A stretch of DNA of 6,479 nucleotides from an uncultured Solirubrobacterales bacterium (lineage in GTDB: Bacteria > Actinomycetota > Thermoleophilia > Solirubrobacterales > Solirubrobacteraceae): assembly GCA_903830015.1 (NCBI GenBank), contig CAIKSH010000293.1, positions 1 through 6,479 of the forward strand. The letters are read 5' to 3'. The position numbers were made by a program, and so were the translations under genes. Below the pieces are notes generated by a model. That model saw nothing but the letters and a program-made list of their open reading frames with translations. It was not told the DNA's origin and did no database searches. Each line of letters starts with the position of its first letter. The stretch's first letter is position 1. Of this stretch, positions 1-6,479 are shown one piece after another.

Positions 1-638
1 GTCGACCCCACTCCGTCGTTGATGTTGCGACCGTCCGGCTCGATGCCCGTGGCGCTCACGTCGGCTCCCAGCCGGCGGAAGATTTCCGGCCCCACCCGGT
101 AGGCCGCTCCGTTGGCGCAGTCGAGGAGGATCCGGCGTCCCGAGAGGTCCAGGCCGGCAAAGCGCTGCTCGAGCGAGCGCAGGTAGTCCTCCTGGGTGCC
201 GTGGAGCTCGCGGACCGGCCCCGGCGCCGTGGGTGCAGCCGGCTCCTCGAGGCGGGCCTCGATCTCCGCCTCGGTCTCGTCGGAGAGCTTGAGCGAGTCG
301 GAGCCGAAGAACTTGATCCCGTTGTCGCGGTAGGGGTTGTGGGAGGCAGAGACCACCACGCCCAGGTCGAAGCCGTAGCGGGCAATGAGGAGCGGGGCGG
401 CGGGGGTCGGGAGGACTCCTCCAAGCAGAGCTTCGCCTCCGGCCGCCGCAACGCCGGCGGCCAGCGCCGCCTCGAGCATCTCCCCGGACTCGCGCGTGTC
501 GCGGATGATCAGGGCCCGGCTTCCCTCCCCGCCGGCCTGCGCGGTGGCCGCCCGACCAAGGGCCAGGGCGAGCTCCGCCGTGAGCTTCTCGCCGGCCACA
601 CCGCGAACCCCGTCGGTTCCGAACAGCTGCCGCGCCAT
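1..638 (-). CDS. glmM: Phosphoglucosamine mutase, N-terminal part (3' end cut by window edge)
   Basis: GlmM interconverts glucosamine-6-phosphate and glucosamine-1-phosphate in the cytoplasm, feeding UDP-GlcNAc and peptidoglycan synthesis. The 212 visible codons read without interruption and start with MARQLFGTDGVRG, the usual GlmM opening. The catalytic phosphoserine loop VVSASHNPYRDNGIKFFG is present at about residues 95-112; Ser99 is the expected phosphorylated serine. A further typical stretch, PDGRNINDGVGS, runs to the edge at residues 201-212. The family is about 440-450 residues long, so a little under half is seen and the sugar-binding and C-terminal domains lie outside. The ATG at 636-638 is preceded by GGAG (649-652) with a 10-base spacer. 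The gene follows rpsI by 49 bases with no terminator, the usual actinobacterial arrangement. One small oddity is IIRDTR at residues 44-49, where relatives normally have a glycine before RDTR. A general phosphoglucomutase/phosphomannomutase is much less likely given the GlmM-type opening and the rpsI context. Confidence 0.96.
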   Translation of the reverse strand, partial: MARQLFGTDGVRGVAGEKLTAELALALGRAATAQAGGEGSRALIIRDTRESGEMLEAALAAGVAAAGGEALLGGVLPTPAAPLLIARYGFDLGVVVSASHNPYRDNGIKFFGSDSLKLSDETEAEIEARLEEPAAPTAPGPVRELHGTQEDYLRSLEQRFAGLDLSGRRILLDCANGAAYRVGPEIFRRLGADVSATGIEPDGRNINDGVGS

Positions 639-687
639 CAGCGGAGGGCTCCGGAAGGGGGCACGCGACCTGCGCGGCGCATGGGGC

Positions 688-1404
688 TCAGCGCTTGCTG
701 AACTGCGGCCGCTTGCGGGCCTTCTTGAGCCCGGCCTTCTTGCGCTCCTTGGCGCGCGCGTCGCGCGTCAGGAAGCCACGGCTCTTGAGCGCCCCGCGCA
801 GGCCGGGGTCGGCCTCGAGCAGTGCCCTCGAGATCCCGTGGCGCAGGGCGTCGGCCTGGGCCGAGACCCCGCCGCCGTGCATGCGGGCTACGACATCCAT
901 CTTGGCCTCATAGCCGACGGCCTCGAGCGGCTCGCGGATGGTGCGGCGCAGCGTGTCGCGCGGGAAGAACTCGTCGAGCGACTTGCCGTTGATCAGGTAC
1001 TCGCCCTTGCCCGGCTTCAGGGTCACGCGGGCGACGGCGGTCTTGCGCTTGCCGGTGGCCTGGTAGCGGGCGTCGGCGGCGAGGGCGATCGTGGCGACGA
1101 TCGGCTCTTCGACGACCTCTTCCTCGACTTCGACCTCGACTGCCTCGTCGGCCTCGACGTGCTCGGAGTACGCGTCCGGGGCGACCTCCTCGCCGGGGAG
1201 GGCGGCCTCGCCCTCGGCGACGATGTCCACCTCGAGGTCGGCACCGGGGATGGCCGCCGGCTCCTCAGAGCCCTCCTTGGCGGCCGCCTTCTTCGGCTTG
1301 GGCTTCTCCGCAGCGGCCTCGGCCTGAGGTTCCTCGGCCGGAGCCTCTTCCGGCGCGGCCTCCTCGGCCTGCGGCTCCTGCTCGTCGCGGGGCTCGTCGG
1401 CCAT
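688..1404 (-). CDS. rpsI: 30S ribosomal protein S9 (uS9) with long acidic N-terminal extension
   Basis: This is a component of the small ribosomal subunit head; its C-terminal tail reaches towards the P-site tRNA. The protein is 238 residues, against about 130 in most bacteria. Residues about 113-238 are a complete S9 core: [11 protein letters not shown] near 117-127, the [20 protein letters not shown] segment at 176-195, and a basic C-terminus ending RPQFSKR, with the conserved terminal Lys-Arg. Residues 1-112 are a Glu/Ala/Pro-rich, probably disordered extension with about 36 Asp/Glu and only 6 Lys/Arg. The ATG shares one base with the rplM stop (TGATG), and GGAGGT lies 9 bases upstream inside the end of rplM. 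The extended start is therefore well supported, and translation is probably coupled to rplM. Shorter acidic S9 extensions occur in other actinobacteria; this one seems unusually long. No frame break is seen between extension and core. Confidence 0.97.
   Translation of the reverse strand: MADEPRDEQEPQAEEAAPEEAPAEEPQAEAAAEKPKPKKAAAKEGSEEPAAIPGADLEVDIVAEGEAALPGEEVAPDAYSEHVEADEAVEVEVEEEVVEEPIVATIALAADARYQATGKRKTAVARVTLKPGKGEYLINGKSLDEFFPRDTLRRTIREPLEAVGYEAKMDVVARMHGGGVSAQADALRHGISRALLEADPGLRGALKSRGFLTRDARAKERKKAGLKKARKRPQFSKR
1321..1380 (-). repeat. Diverged 45-base-spaced repeat within the S9 extension
   Basis: Two copies of an EPQAE(E/A)AA peptide (residues 10-17 and 25-32 of S9) are encoded 45 bases apart. 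The plus-strand segments beginning at 1321 and 1366 match at about 12 of 15 bases. This suggests the acidic extension grew partly by short internal duplication, though low-complexity codon composition alone could give a similar look. Confidence 0.4.
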
Positions 1405-1838
1405 CAGGCAGACACCTCCATCGGTTCCGGCTTCTGGGCCTCGTGCGGATGGTCGGGGCCGGCGTACACCTTCAGCTTGGTTATCTGGCGGCGCGCCAGG
1501 CGGTTGCGCGGGAGCATCCCCCGGACCGCCTTGCGGATCACCTCTTCGGGCCGCTGCTCGAGCATCTCGGCGAGCGTCCTCTCGCGCAGGCCGCCCGGAT
1601 AGCCGGTGTGGCGCCGGTACATCTTCTCCGTCATCTTGTTACCGGTGACCGAGATCTTCTCCGCGTTGACGACGATCACGAAATCGCCGGTATCGACGTG
1701 AGGGGTGTACTCGGGCTTGCGCTTGCCGCGCAGCGCGTCGGCGATCTGCGTAGCCAGGCGGCCGAGGGTCTGGCCCTCGGCGTCGACGAGCAGCCAGCGG
1801 CGATCGCGGTCGGTGCTGTTGGCGACGTAGGTCTTCAT
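1404..1838 (-). CDS. rplM: 50S ribosomal protein L13 (uL13)
   Basis: L13 is an early-assembling large-subunit protein that binds 23S rRNA. The 144-residue product has the normal family length. It shows the N-terminal segment [16 protein letters not shown] (15-30), the [12 protein letters not shown] strand (51-62), the [19 protein letters not shown] loop (65-83) and the family signature around [14 protein letters not shown] (105-118), followed by [15 protein letters not shown] (123-137). The ATG at 1836-1838 gives the standard MKTYV-type start. I see no good Shine-Dalgarno just upstream (GCTTTCCACGTA), so initiation may be weakly SD-dependent or the message may start close by. It is the first gene of the rplM-rpsI-glmM cluster, 85 bases after guaA, and overlaps rpsI by one base. 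A dedicated promoter in the 85-base gap is expected but not clearly visible. Confidence 0.98.
   Translation of the reverse strand: MKTYVANSTDRDRRWLLVDAEGQTLGRLATQIADALRGKRKPEYTPHVDTGDFVIVVNAEKISVTGNKMTEKMYRRHTGYPGGLRERTLAEMLEQRPEEVIRKAVRGMLPRNRLARRQITKLKVYAGPDHPHEAQKPEPMEVSA
1414..1419 (-). promoter_or_regulatory. Strong ribosome binding site of rpsI
   Basis: GGAGGT lies 9 bases upstream of the rpsI ATG and inside the last codons of rplM. Together with the one-base TGATG overlap, it fixes the start of the extended S9 and argues against initiation further inside the gene. Confidence 0.8.
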
Positions 1839-1923
1839 TACGTGGAAAGCGCCGCGAGCGGCAGGCGACGCGGCGCAGGACAGGAGAATAGCGGCCCACC
1901 GCCCGCGGGAGCGGCCCGCAGGC
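1839..1923 (-). other. Intergenic gap between guaA and rplM, possible promoter region
   Basis: This 85-base gap separates the purine genes from the ribosomal protein operon. A small inverted repeat GCGGG/CCCGC with a five-base loop sits at 1905-1919 just after the guaA stop; it has no T-run and is too short to call a terminator. On the minus strand TATTCT (1885-1890) matches four of six positions of the TATAAT -10 consensus, but no TTGACA-like -35 lies at the right distance. A promoter here is plausible from the change in gene function but not demonstrated. Confidence 0.35.
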
Positions 1924-3558
1924 CTACTCCCACTCGATGGTTCCGGGCGGCTTGGAAGTGATGTCGAGGACCACGCGGTTCACCTCGCGAAGCTCGTTGA
2001 TCATCCGCGAGGCGATCCTCTCGAGCAGGTCGTAGGGCAGCCGCGCCCAGTCGGCGGTCATCGCGTCGTCGGAGGTGACGGCCCGGATCACCACCACGTA
2101 CCCGTAGGTGCGCTCGTCGCCCTGGACCCCGACCGTCCGGATGTCGGGCAGGACGCAGAACGACTGCCAGAGCTCGCGGTAGAGGCCGGCCTGGCGGATC
2201 TCGTCCTGGAGGACCGCGTCGGCGTCCCGCAAGAGATCCAGCCGCTCCTTGGTCGCCTCGCCACCGACGATACGGATCGCCAGCCCCGGGCCCGGGAAGG
2301 GCTGGCGCCAGACCAGCCGCTCGGGAAGGCCAAGCTCGGCCCCGACGGCCCGGACCTCGTCCTTGAACAGCGATCGCAGCGGCTCGACCAGCTCGAACTC
2401 GAGGTCGTCGGGAAGGCCGCCCACGTTGTGGTGGGACTTGATCGTCGAGGCGCCCGTTCCGCCGCCCGACTCGATCACGTCCGAGTAGAGGGTTCCCTGG
2501 ACCAGGTACTGCGCGCCGGAGAGCCGGCTCGCCTCCTCCTCGAACACCCGGATGAACTCGCCGCCGATGATCTTCCGCTTCTCCTCGGGCTCGGTCACCC
2601 CGGCCAGCTTCTCCAGGAAGCGGTCCTCGGCGTCGACGGCGACCAGGGGGACGCTGAATTCGTCCCGGAAGGTCTTGACCACCTGCTCTCCCTCGTTCTT
2701 GCGCATCAGGCCGTGGTCCACGAAGACGCAGGTGAGCTGGTCGCCGATCGCCCGGTGGACCAGGAGGGCGGCGACCGAGGAGTCGACCCCGCCCGAGAGC
2801 CCGCAGATGACCTGCCCGTCGCCCACCTGCTCCCGGATGGCCGCGATCTGCTCGTCGACGATCGACGCCGCCGACCAGCTCATTTCGCAGCCGCAGGCGT
2901 CGCGCAGGAAGTGGGTGAGGATCTGCTGTCCGTAGGGGGTGTGGACGACCTCCGGGTGGAACTGGATCCCGTAGACCTGGCGCTCGCGCGACTCGAAGGC
3001 CGCCACCGGCGACTGGGTGGAGGCGGCCAGCGCGACGAACCCCTCTGGGGCCTCGAAGACGGTGTCCCGGTGGGACATCCAGCACGGCTGCTCCCCGGGC
3101 AGGCCCTCAAAGAGCAGCCCTGACTCGCGGACGGTCAGCTCCGAGCGCCCGTACTCCCCCACCTCGGCCGACTCCACGCGCCCGCCCAGCTCGCGGGCCA
3201 GGAGCTGCATCCCGTAACAGATGCCCAGTACCGGGATCCCGAGCTCAAGGAGCGCAGGGTCGAGCTCGGGGGCGCCGTCCTCGTAGACCGAGGCGGGGCC
3301 GCCGGAAAGGATCAGGCCCCGGGGCCGGCGCCTGGCCACCTCCTCGGCCCCGACGTGATGGGGCAGGAGCTCGGAGAAGACGCCGCACTCCCGGACCCGG
3401 CGGGCGATCAGCTGCGAGTACTGGCCGCCGTAGTCGAGCACGACGACCTCGTCGACACCGGCGGGATGCCCGATCGGCGCGCCTTCGTCGGCCAGCCCGG
3501 TGGCCGCCGTCGCTTCCGTTACGACGTTGTGGGCTTCGTGCGCGGCGCCGGTGCTCAC
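1924..3558 (-). CDS. guaA: GMP synthase (glutamine-hydrolysing)
   Basis: GuaA converts XMP to GMP, using ATP and ammonia released from glutamine, in the cytoplasm. The 544 residues cover all three expected parts. The class I glutamine amidotransferase domain (about 36-220) has the nucleophile Cys114 in GICYGMQLL and His201/Glu203 in QFHPEV. The ATP-pyrophosphatase domain has its P-loop SGGVDSS at 255-261 and the [10 protein letters not shown] and KRKIIGGEF segments. The C-terminal dimerisation domain ends KPPGTIEWE. The start is GTG, overlapping the upstream stop as GTGA, with no clear Shine-Dalgarno, which suggests translational coupling. No in-frame ATG, GTG or TTG lies between this GTG and the conserved domain, so the roughly 35-residue leader is probably real unless a CTG is used. 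Typical GuaA is about 510-525 residues. The upstream neighbour makes its substrate XMP. Confidence 0.98.
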   Translation of the reverse strand: MSTGAAHEAHNVVTEATAATGLADEGAPIGHPAGVDEVVVLDYGGQYSQLIARRVRECGVFSELLPHHVGAEEVARRRPRGLILSGGPASVYEDGAPELDPALLELGIPVLGICYGMQLLARELGGRVESAEVGEYGRSELTVRESGLLFEGLPGEQPCWMSHRDTVFEAPEGFVALAASTQSPVAAFESRERQVYGIQFHPEVVHTPYGQQILTHFLRDACGCEMSWSAASIVDEQIAAIREQVGDGQVICGLSGGVDSSVAALLVHRAIGDQLTCVFVDHGLMRKNEGEQVVKTFRDEFSVPLVAVDAEDRFLEKLAGVTEPEEKRKIIGGEFIRVFEEEASRLSGAQYLVQGTLYSDVIESGGGTGASTIKSHHNVGGLPDDLEFELVEPLRSLFKDEVRAVGAELGLPERLVWRQPFPGPGLAIRIVGGEATKERLDLLRDADAVLQDEIRQAGLYRELWQSFCVLPDIRTVGVQGDERTYGYVVVIRAVTSDDAMTADWARLPYDLLERIASRMINELREVNRVVLDITSKPPGTIEWE

Positions 3559-4793
3559 GCCGGCGTGGTACTGAGGGCGCCCGACTTGTCGGCCGGTGCC
3601 CCGTTGTTACCGCCGGCCGCCGCCGAGCCGCCGCGGCTGCCCATCCCGACCCCCTGCGAGCTCTGCAGCTGCTTGCCTTCGGTCTGGAGGGCCGGGGCGA
3701 CCATCAGCTCGGCCCGGTTGAACTCGGCGATGTCCTGGTAGCCACAGGTGGCCATCGAGGTCCGCAGCGCGCCCATCAGGTTGAAGGTGCCGTCGTTCTC
3801 GCGGGCCGGCCCGACGAGGATCTCCTCGAGCGAGCCGTTCTGGACGGTCTGGACACGGGCTCCGCGGGGGAGCGTCGGGTGGAAGGTGGCCATACCCCAG
3901 TGGTAGCCGCGACCGGGCGCCTCGTAGGCGCGGGCCAGCGGCGAGCCGATCATTACCGCGTCGGCGCCGCAGGCGACGGCCTTGGCCACGTCGCCGCCGG
4001 TTCGCATGCCGCCGTCGGCGATCACGCTGACGTATTCGCCGGTCTCCAGCATGTGCGTCGAGCGGGCCCCGGCCACGTCGGCGATCGCGGTGGCCTGCGG
4101 CACCCCGAGCCCGAGCACCCCGCGGGTGGTGCAGGCAGCGCCGGGGCCGACGCCGACGAGCACTCCGGCGGCGCCGGTCCGCATGAGGTGCAGCCCGGTG
4201 TGGTAGCTGGCGCAGCCGCCGACGATTGCCGGCACCGGAAGCTCGGCGATGAACTCCTTGAGGTTGAGCGGCTCGCTGCTCTTCGATACGTGCTCGGCCG
4301 AGACGACCGTTCCCTGGATGACGAGGATGTCGAGTCCGGCCTCCAGCGCCGCCTCGTAGTGGGTTACGACCTGCTGGGGGGTGAGCGACGCGGCGGTTAC
4401 GACCCCGCTGGCCTTGATCTCGGCGATTCGCTCCCCGATCAGCTCGGGCTTCAGGGGCTCCTGGTAGATCTCCTGCATCTCCCGGGTGGCCGAGTCCTTG
4501 GGCAGCTCGGCGATGCGGGCCAGCTGGTCCTCGGCATCGGCGTAGCGGGTAAAGACGCCCTCGAGGTTGAGGACGGCGAGGCCGCCCAGGCGGCCGACCT
4601 CGATGGCCGTGGCCGGCGAGACCACGCCGTCCATCGCCGAGGCCAGGAGCGGCAGCTCGAACCGGTAGGGGCCGAGCTTCCAGGAAATATCGACATCGTC
4701 GGGGTCGCGCGTGCGCCGCGAGGGCACTATGGCGATGTCGTCGAAGCCGTAAGCGCGCCGCGCCTTCTTGCCGCGGCCAATCTCAATTTCCAT
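3555..4793 (-). CDS. guaB3: GuaB3-type IMP dehydrogenase family protein (no CBS domains)
   Basis: This is a (beta/alpha)8-barrel protein of the IMP dehydrogenase/GMP reductase family, expected to oxidise IMP to XMP with NAD+ in guanine nucleotide synthesis. It has 412 residues and no room for the paired CBS domains of canonical GuaB. The opening ([20 protein letters not shown], 11-30) and overall layout match the GuaB3 subgroup. The catalytic loop [12 protein letters not shown] (214-225) keeps the cysteine, Cys221, that forms the covalent intermediate. Phosphate-binding segments are [10 protein letters not shown] (259-268) and [13 protein letters not shown] (275-287). Residues about 373-412 form a Gly/Ala/Ser-rich, probably disordered tail beyond the usual family end of about 370. 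The ATG has a modest AGGG seven bases upstream. The stop overlaps the guaA start by four bases, which supports a role in GMP synthesis. GMP reductase activity cannot be excluded from sequence, and a second canonical guaB may exist elsewhere in the genome. Confidence 0.9.
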   Translation of the reverse strand: MEIEIGRGKKARRAYGFDDIAIVPSRRTRDPDDVDISWKLGPYRFELPLLASAMDGVVSPATAIEVGRLGGLAVLNLEGVFTRYADAEDQLARIAELPKDSATREMQEIYQEPLKPELIGERIAEIKASGVVTAASLTPQQVVTHYEAALEAGLDILVIQGTVVSAEHVSKSSEPLNLKEFIAELPVPAIVGGCASYHTGLHLMRTGAAGVLVGVGPGAACTTRGVLGLGVPQATAIADVAGARSTHMLETGEYVSVIADGGMRTGGDVAKAVACGADAVMIGSPLARAYEAPGRGYHWGMATFHPTLPRGARVQTVQNGSLEEILVGPARENDGTFNLMGALRTSMATCGYQDIAEFNRAELMVAPALQTEGKQLQSSQGVGMGSRGGSAAAGGNNGAPADKSGALSTTPA

Positions 4794-4903
4794 ATGGGGA
4801 CCCTAGGTACGCAGGCGGACGAAACAGCGGCTCGGGACCGGGGCGCGAGGCGCCGGAGTCCGGGGTCGCTGGCGGCAGGAGAGCCACTCCGTGAAGATAC
4901 CGC
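4794..4903 (-). other. Intergenic gap between the sugar kinase and guaB3
   Basis: This 110-base non-coding gap is the longest in the window and the likely place for a guaB3-guaA promoter. It contains two short inverted repeats: CCGGA/TCCGG around one base (4853-4863) and GGCGC/GCGCC around three bases (4842-4854). They overlap by two bases, so they cannot both form, and neither is followed by a T-run, so neither is a standard terminator. I see no convincing -35/-10 pair on the minus strand. The only ribosome-binding element is a modest AGGG just before guaB3. Confidence 0.5.
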
Positions 4904-5863
4904 TCAGAGCGTGGCGGCCGGAGCGTCGACCTGCTCGACGCGGACCTCCTCGAGGAGGCGGTCCACGCCCTCGGGATCGATCAGGCCTGCGCCGAGGCGC
5001 TGCGTCGACTCGGCACCGCAGGCCACCGCGTAGCGCAGGCACTCCTCGGGAGCGAGTCCTGAGTATCGGCCCGAGACGTAACCGGCGAGGAAGGCGTCGC
5101 CGGAGCCGACGCTGGCCACCGCTTCGCGCGGCGCGATCCAGGCTCGGTGGACGACCGGGGCGTCGTCGACCAGGATGCTGGCCACGCAGCCGTCGGGGAG
5201 GGTCATGATCGCCTCCTGGGCCCCGAGGGCCCTCAGCTCGTTGACCGCAGTACGCGTCTCGCCCTCGTCGTTGAACTCGTGCCCGACGAGCTCCTCGGCC
5301 TCGTCACGATTGGGTGAGATCACGGTCGGGCCAGCCTTTACGGCGAGGCGCATCGGCTCGCCCTCCGAGTCGACCACGGTCGTCACGCCCATCTCACCGA
5401 GCCGCGTCACCAGCTCGGCGTAGATCCCGGGATCAACCCCGCGCGGCAGCGAGCCGGCGATCACGCAGATGCTGGCACCACGGGCCAGGTAGCAGAGCTT
5501 TTCGATGAAGAGGCCGACCTCGGTCGCGCTGACCTCCGGTCCGCGCTCGTTGATCTCCGTCTCCTCCCCGGTGGTGGGGTCGAGCACCGCGGTGTTGGTG
5601 CGCGACTCCTCCCCGATCCTGACGAAGTCGTTGAGGATCGAGTCGGCGGTGAGCGTCTCGACGATCCGCGTACCGGTGGCGCCCCCGGCGAACCCGGTGG
5701 CGATCACCGGCTGGCCGAGCTCCTTGAGCAGCCGCGCCACGTTCACGCCCTTGCCTCCCGGAGTGGCCTGCTGCTCGACGGTCCGGTGACGGTGTCCGAG
5801 CTGGAAGCTCGGCACCGAGAGCGACTTGTCCATTGCGGCGTTGAGGGTGACGGTGATGATCAC
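4904..5863 (-). CDS. PfkB-family sugar kinase, 1-phosphofructokinase-like
   Basis: This is a ribokinase/PfkB-fold ATP-dependent kinase, probably acting on a phosphorylated hexose such as fructose-1-phosphate, fructose-6-phosphate or tagatose-6-phosphate. The 319 residues match the roughly 310-residue FruK/PfkB/LacC group. The N-terminal signature PGGKGVNVAR is at 35-44, GSLPRGV at 137-143, a nucleotide-side motif SPNRDEAEEL at 183-192, and the C-terminal signature SVGSGDAFLAGYVSG at 251-265, where Asp256 is the expected catalytic base and GSGD forms the anion hole. The N-terminal residues NAAMDKSLSV deviate from the more common NPALD-type start, so the substrate is uncertain. The start is GTG, with GGAGGAG nine bases upstream, and it overlaps the preceding stop by four bases (GTGA). 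Translation is therefore probably coupled to the carboxypeptidase-like gene. The C-terminus ends in a short unremarkable tail. The symbols fruK, pfkB and lacC are all defensible, so none is given. Confidence 0.9.
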   Translation of the reverse strand: MIITVTLNAAMDKSLSVPSFQLGHRHRTVEQQATPGGKGVNVARLLKELGQPVIATGFAGGATGTRIVETLTADSILNDFVRIGEESRTNTAVLDPTTGEETEINERGPEVSATEVGLFIEKLCYLARGASICVIAGSLPRGVDPGIYAELVTRLGEMGVTTVVDSEGEPMRLAVKAGPTVISPNRDEAEELVGHEFNDEGETRTAVNELRALGAQEAIMTLPDGCVASILVDDAPVVHRAWIAPREAVASVGSGDAFLAGYVSGRYSGLAPEECLRYAVACGAESTQRLGAGLIDPEGVDRLLEEVRVEQVDAPAATL

Positions 5864-6479
5864 GCTGGACTTCTCCTCCGGGCGGGCCTTCGCCTGCGGG
5901 CGCGGCGTCGCCTAGACGCGAGGAGGGTAGCGGCCACGGCGAGCAGGAGGACCGCCGCCGCCGCGCCGGCCATGGCGGCCGGCGTTCCGGTAAATCTCTG
6001 CCAGACCGTGGCCGCGACGACCGGCTCGGTGGTGACCAGGGCCACGCGCCCGGCCACCCGGCCCCGGCGGGTAGCCACGATCTCCCCCAGCCGTGTGCCG
6101 CGGGCGATCGGGCCGCTGGCCTCGGCGGGCAGGCCCCGGCGCACGACGGTCACCTTTTCCCCCTTGCGCGCCACCACGCGAAGCGTTCTCTGGGGCGCGA
6201 CCGGCACCGAGGTCCCCTGCAGGGCGATCGGGACGCTCGCGACCACCCGGCCCTTGCGGGCCACGGTCACCGCGCGGTAGCGGGGAAACCCGTAGCGCAT
6301 GAGGGTCAGGGTCTGGCTGTTGCGCTCAGCCTCCGAGCCGGTGCCCATCACCACGCTCACCAGCGGCACACCGTTGCGCTCGCCCGAGCCGACGAGCAGG
6401 TAGCCGGCCTTCTGGGTGTGACCGGTCTTGATGCCGTTGATCCACGGCACCTGGGCGACCAGGATGTCCCGGTTGAGGA
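5860..6479 (-). CDS. D-alanyl-D-alanine carboxypeptidase-like protein (peptidase S11), C-terminal part
   Basis: This is probably a low-molecular-mass penicillin-binding protein (DacA/PBP5-like) that trims the terminal D-Ala from peptidoglycan stem peptides outside the membrane. The 205 visible codons begin at the window edge. The KTG box of the active site is present as WINGIKTGHTQKAGYLL (visible residues 12-28; KTG at plus positions 6421-6429), followed by the typical end of the catalytic domain. A beta-rich region like the PBP5 C-terminal domain follows, to about residue 150. Near the C-terminus there is a hydrophobic segment (about 167-187, AMAGAAAAVLLLAVAATLLA) and then an 11-arginine tail, consistent with a single transmembrane anchor with the basic end in the cytoplasm. 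The SxxK and SxN motifs and the signal peptide would lie beyond the edge, so activity cannot be judged. Classical PBP5 uses a C-terminal amphipathic helix, whereas a true TM anchor is common in Gram-positives. The stop overlaps the kinase start. Confidence 0.88.
   Translation of the reverse strand, partial: LNRDILVAQVPWINGIKTGHTQKAGYLLVGSGERNGVPLVSVVMGTGSEAERNSQTLTLMRYGFPRYRAVTVARKGRVVASVPIALQGTSVPVAPQRTLRVVARKGEKVTVVRRGLPAEASGPIARGTRLGEIVATRRGRVAGRVALVTTEPVVAATVWQRFTGTPAAMAGAAAAVLLLAVAATLLASRRRRARRRRPARRRSPA
5873..5879 (-). promoter_or_regulatory. Ribosome binding site deciding the GTG start of the sugar kinase
   Basis: GGAGGAG lies nine bases upstream of the GTG at 5861-5863, inside the arginine-rich 3' end of the carboxypeptidase-like gene. 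It supports this GTG as the start, which gives the expected MIITVTLN opening beta strand of PfkB-type kinases. Confidence 0.8.

Noticed and set aside
688..701. TCAGC/GCTGA inverted repeat at the end of rpsI
   Set aside because: The stem is only five base pairs, mostly inside the coding end, with no T-run after it. It does not qualify as a terminator and glmM follows closely.
385..1602. 405-codon open frame on the plus strand antisense to glmM, rpsI and rplM
   Set aside because: It lies opposite three well-supported conserved genes, its translation is low-complexity Arg/Gly/Leu/Ala, and such frames are expected in high-GC DNA where stop codons are rare.
1838..3085. 415-codon minus-strand frame overlapping guaA in another frame
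   Set aside because: Its translation is Arg/Pro/Gly-rich with no recognisable domain, while guaA in the same DNA has every catalytic motif. It is a shadow frame.
3627..3669. GVGMGSRGG in the GuaB3 tail resembles the mobile-flap GMGS of canonical IMP dehydrogenase
   Set aside because: It lies after the barrel rather than between the usual strands, and the surrounding sequence is glycine-rich low complexity, so chance is the better explanation.
4884..4910. TATCTT on the minus strand near the kinase stop as a possible -10 box for guaB3
   Set aside because: There is no -35-like hexamer at 16-19 bases upstream, and it would leave a long leader. A four-of-six match is common by chance.
3879..5033. 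384-codon plus-strand frame antisense to guaB3 and the end of the sugar kinase
   Set aside because: It spans two genes and an intergenic gap with no family motifs. It is an antisense shadow of high-GC coding sequence.

Overview
The window looks like a piece of an ordinary chromosome from a high-GC bacterium (by eye roughly 70% G+C, with strong G/C preference at third codon positions). An actinobacterium is the most likely source. The rplM-rpsI-glmM order is typical of Actinobacteria, the IMP dehydrogenase homologue is a CBS-less GuaB3-type protein, and protein flavour and GC together remind me of Thermoleophilia/Solirubrobacterales. That class-level guess rests on recall and is not proven here. 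All seven protein genes lie on the minus strand, so transcription runs from the high-coordinate end to the low-coordinate end.

In the order of transcription: (1) the C-terminal part of a D-alanyl-D-alanine carboxypeptidase-like protein of peptidase family S11 (5860-6479, cut by the window edge), ending in one membrane segment and an arginine-rich tail. (2) A PfkB-family 1-phosphofructokinase-like sugar kinase (4904-5863), whose GTG start overlaps the stop of the previous gene by 4 bases. (3) After a 110-base gap, a GuaB3-type IMP dehydrogenase (3555-4793), followed with another 4-base GTGA overlap by (4) GMP synthase guaA (1924-3558). (5) After an 85-base gap, rplM (L13, 1404-1838), sharing one base with (6) rpsI (S9, 688-1404), then a 49-base spacer and (7) the N-terminal 212 codons of glmM (1-638, cut by the window edge).

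Functionally there are three modules. The first is cell-envelope trimming plus a coupled sugar kinase. The second is the two-step branch IMP to XMP to GMP. The third is the L13/S9 ribosomal operon followed by the mutase that makes glucosamine-1-phosphate for UDP-GlcNAc and peptidoglycan. There are no RNA genes, mobile elements, CRISPR arrays or phage genes, and no convincing rho-independent terminators.

I did not find a new biological system. The features most worth a second look are the unusually long, strongly acidic N-terminal extension of S9 (about 112 residues with 36 acidic and 6 basic side chains), the Cys-retaining GuaB3 with a low-complexity C-terminal tail tightly coupled to guaA, and the coupling of a PfkB-type kinase to a penicillin-binding-protein-type gene.
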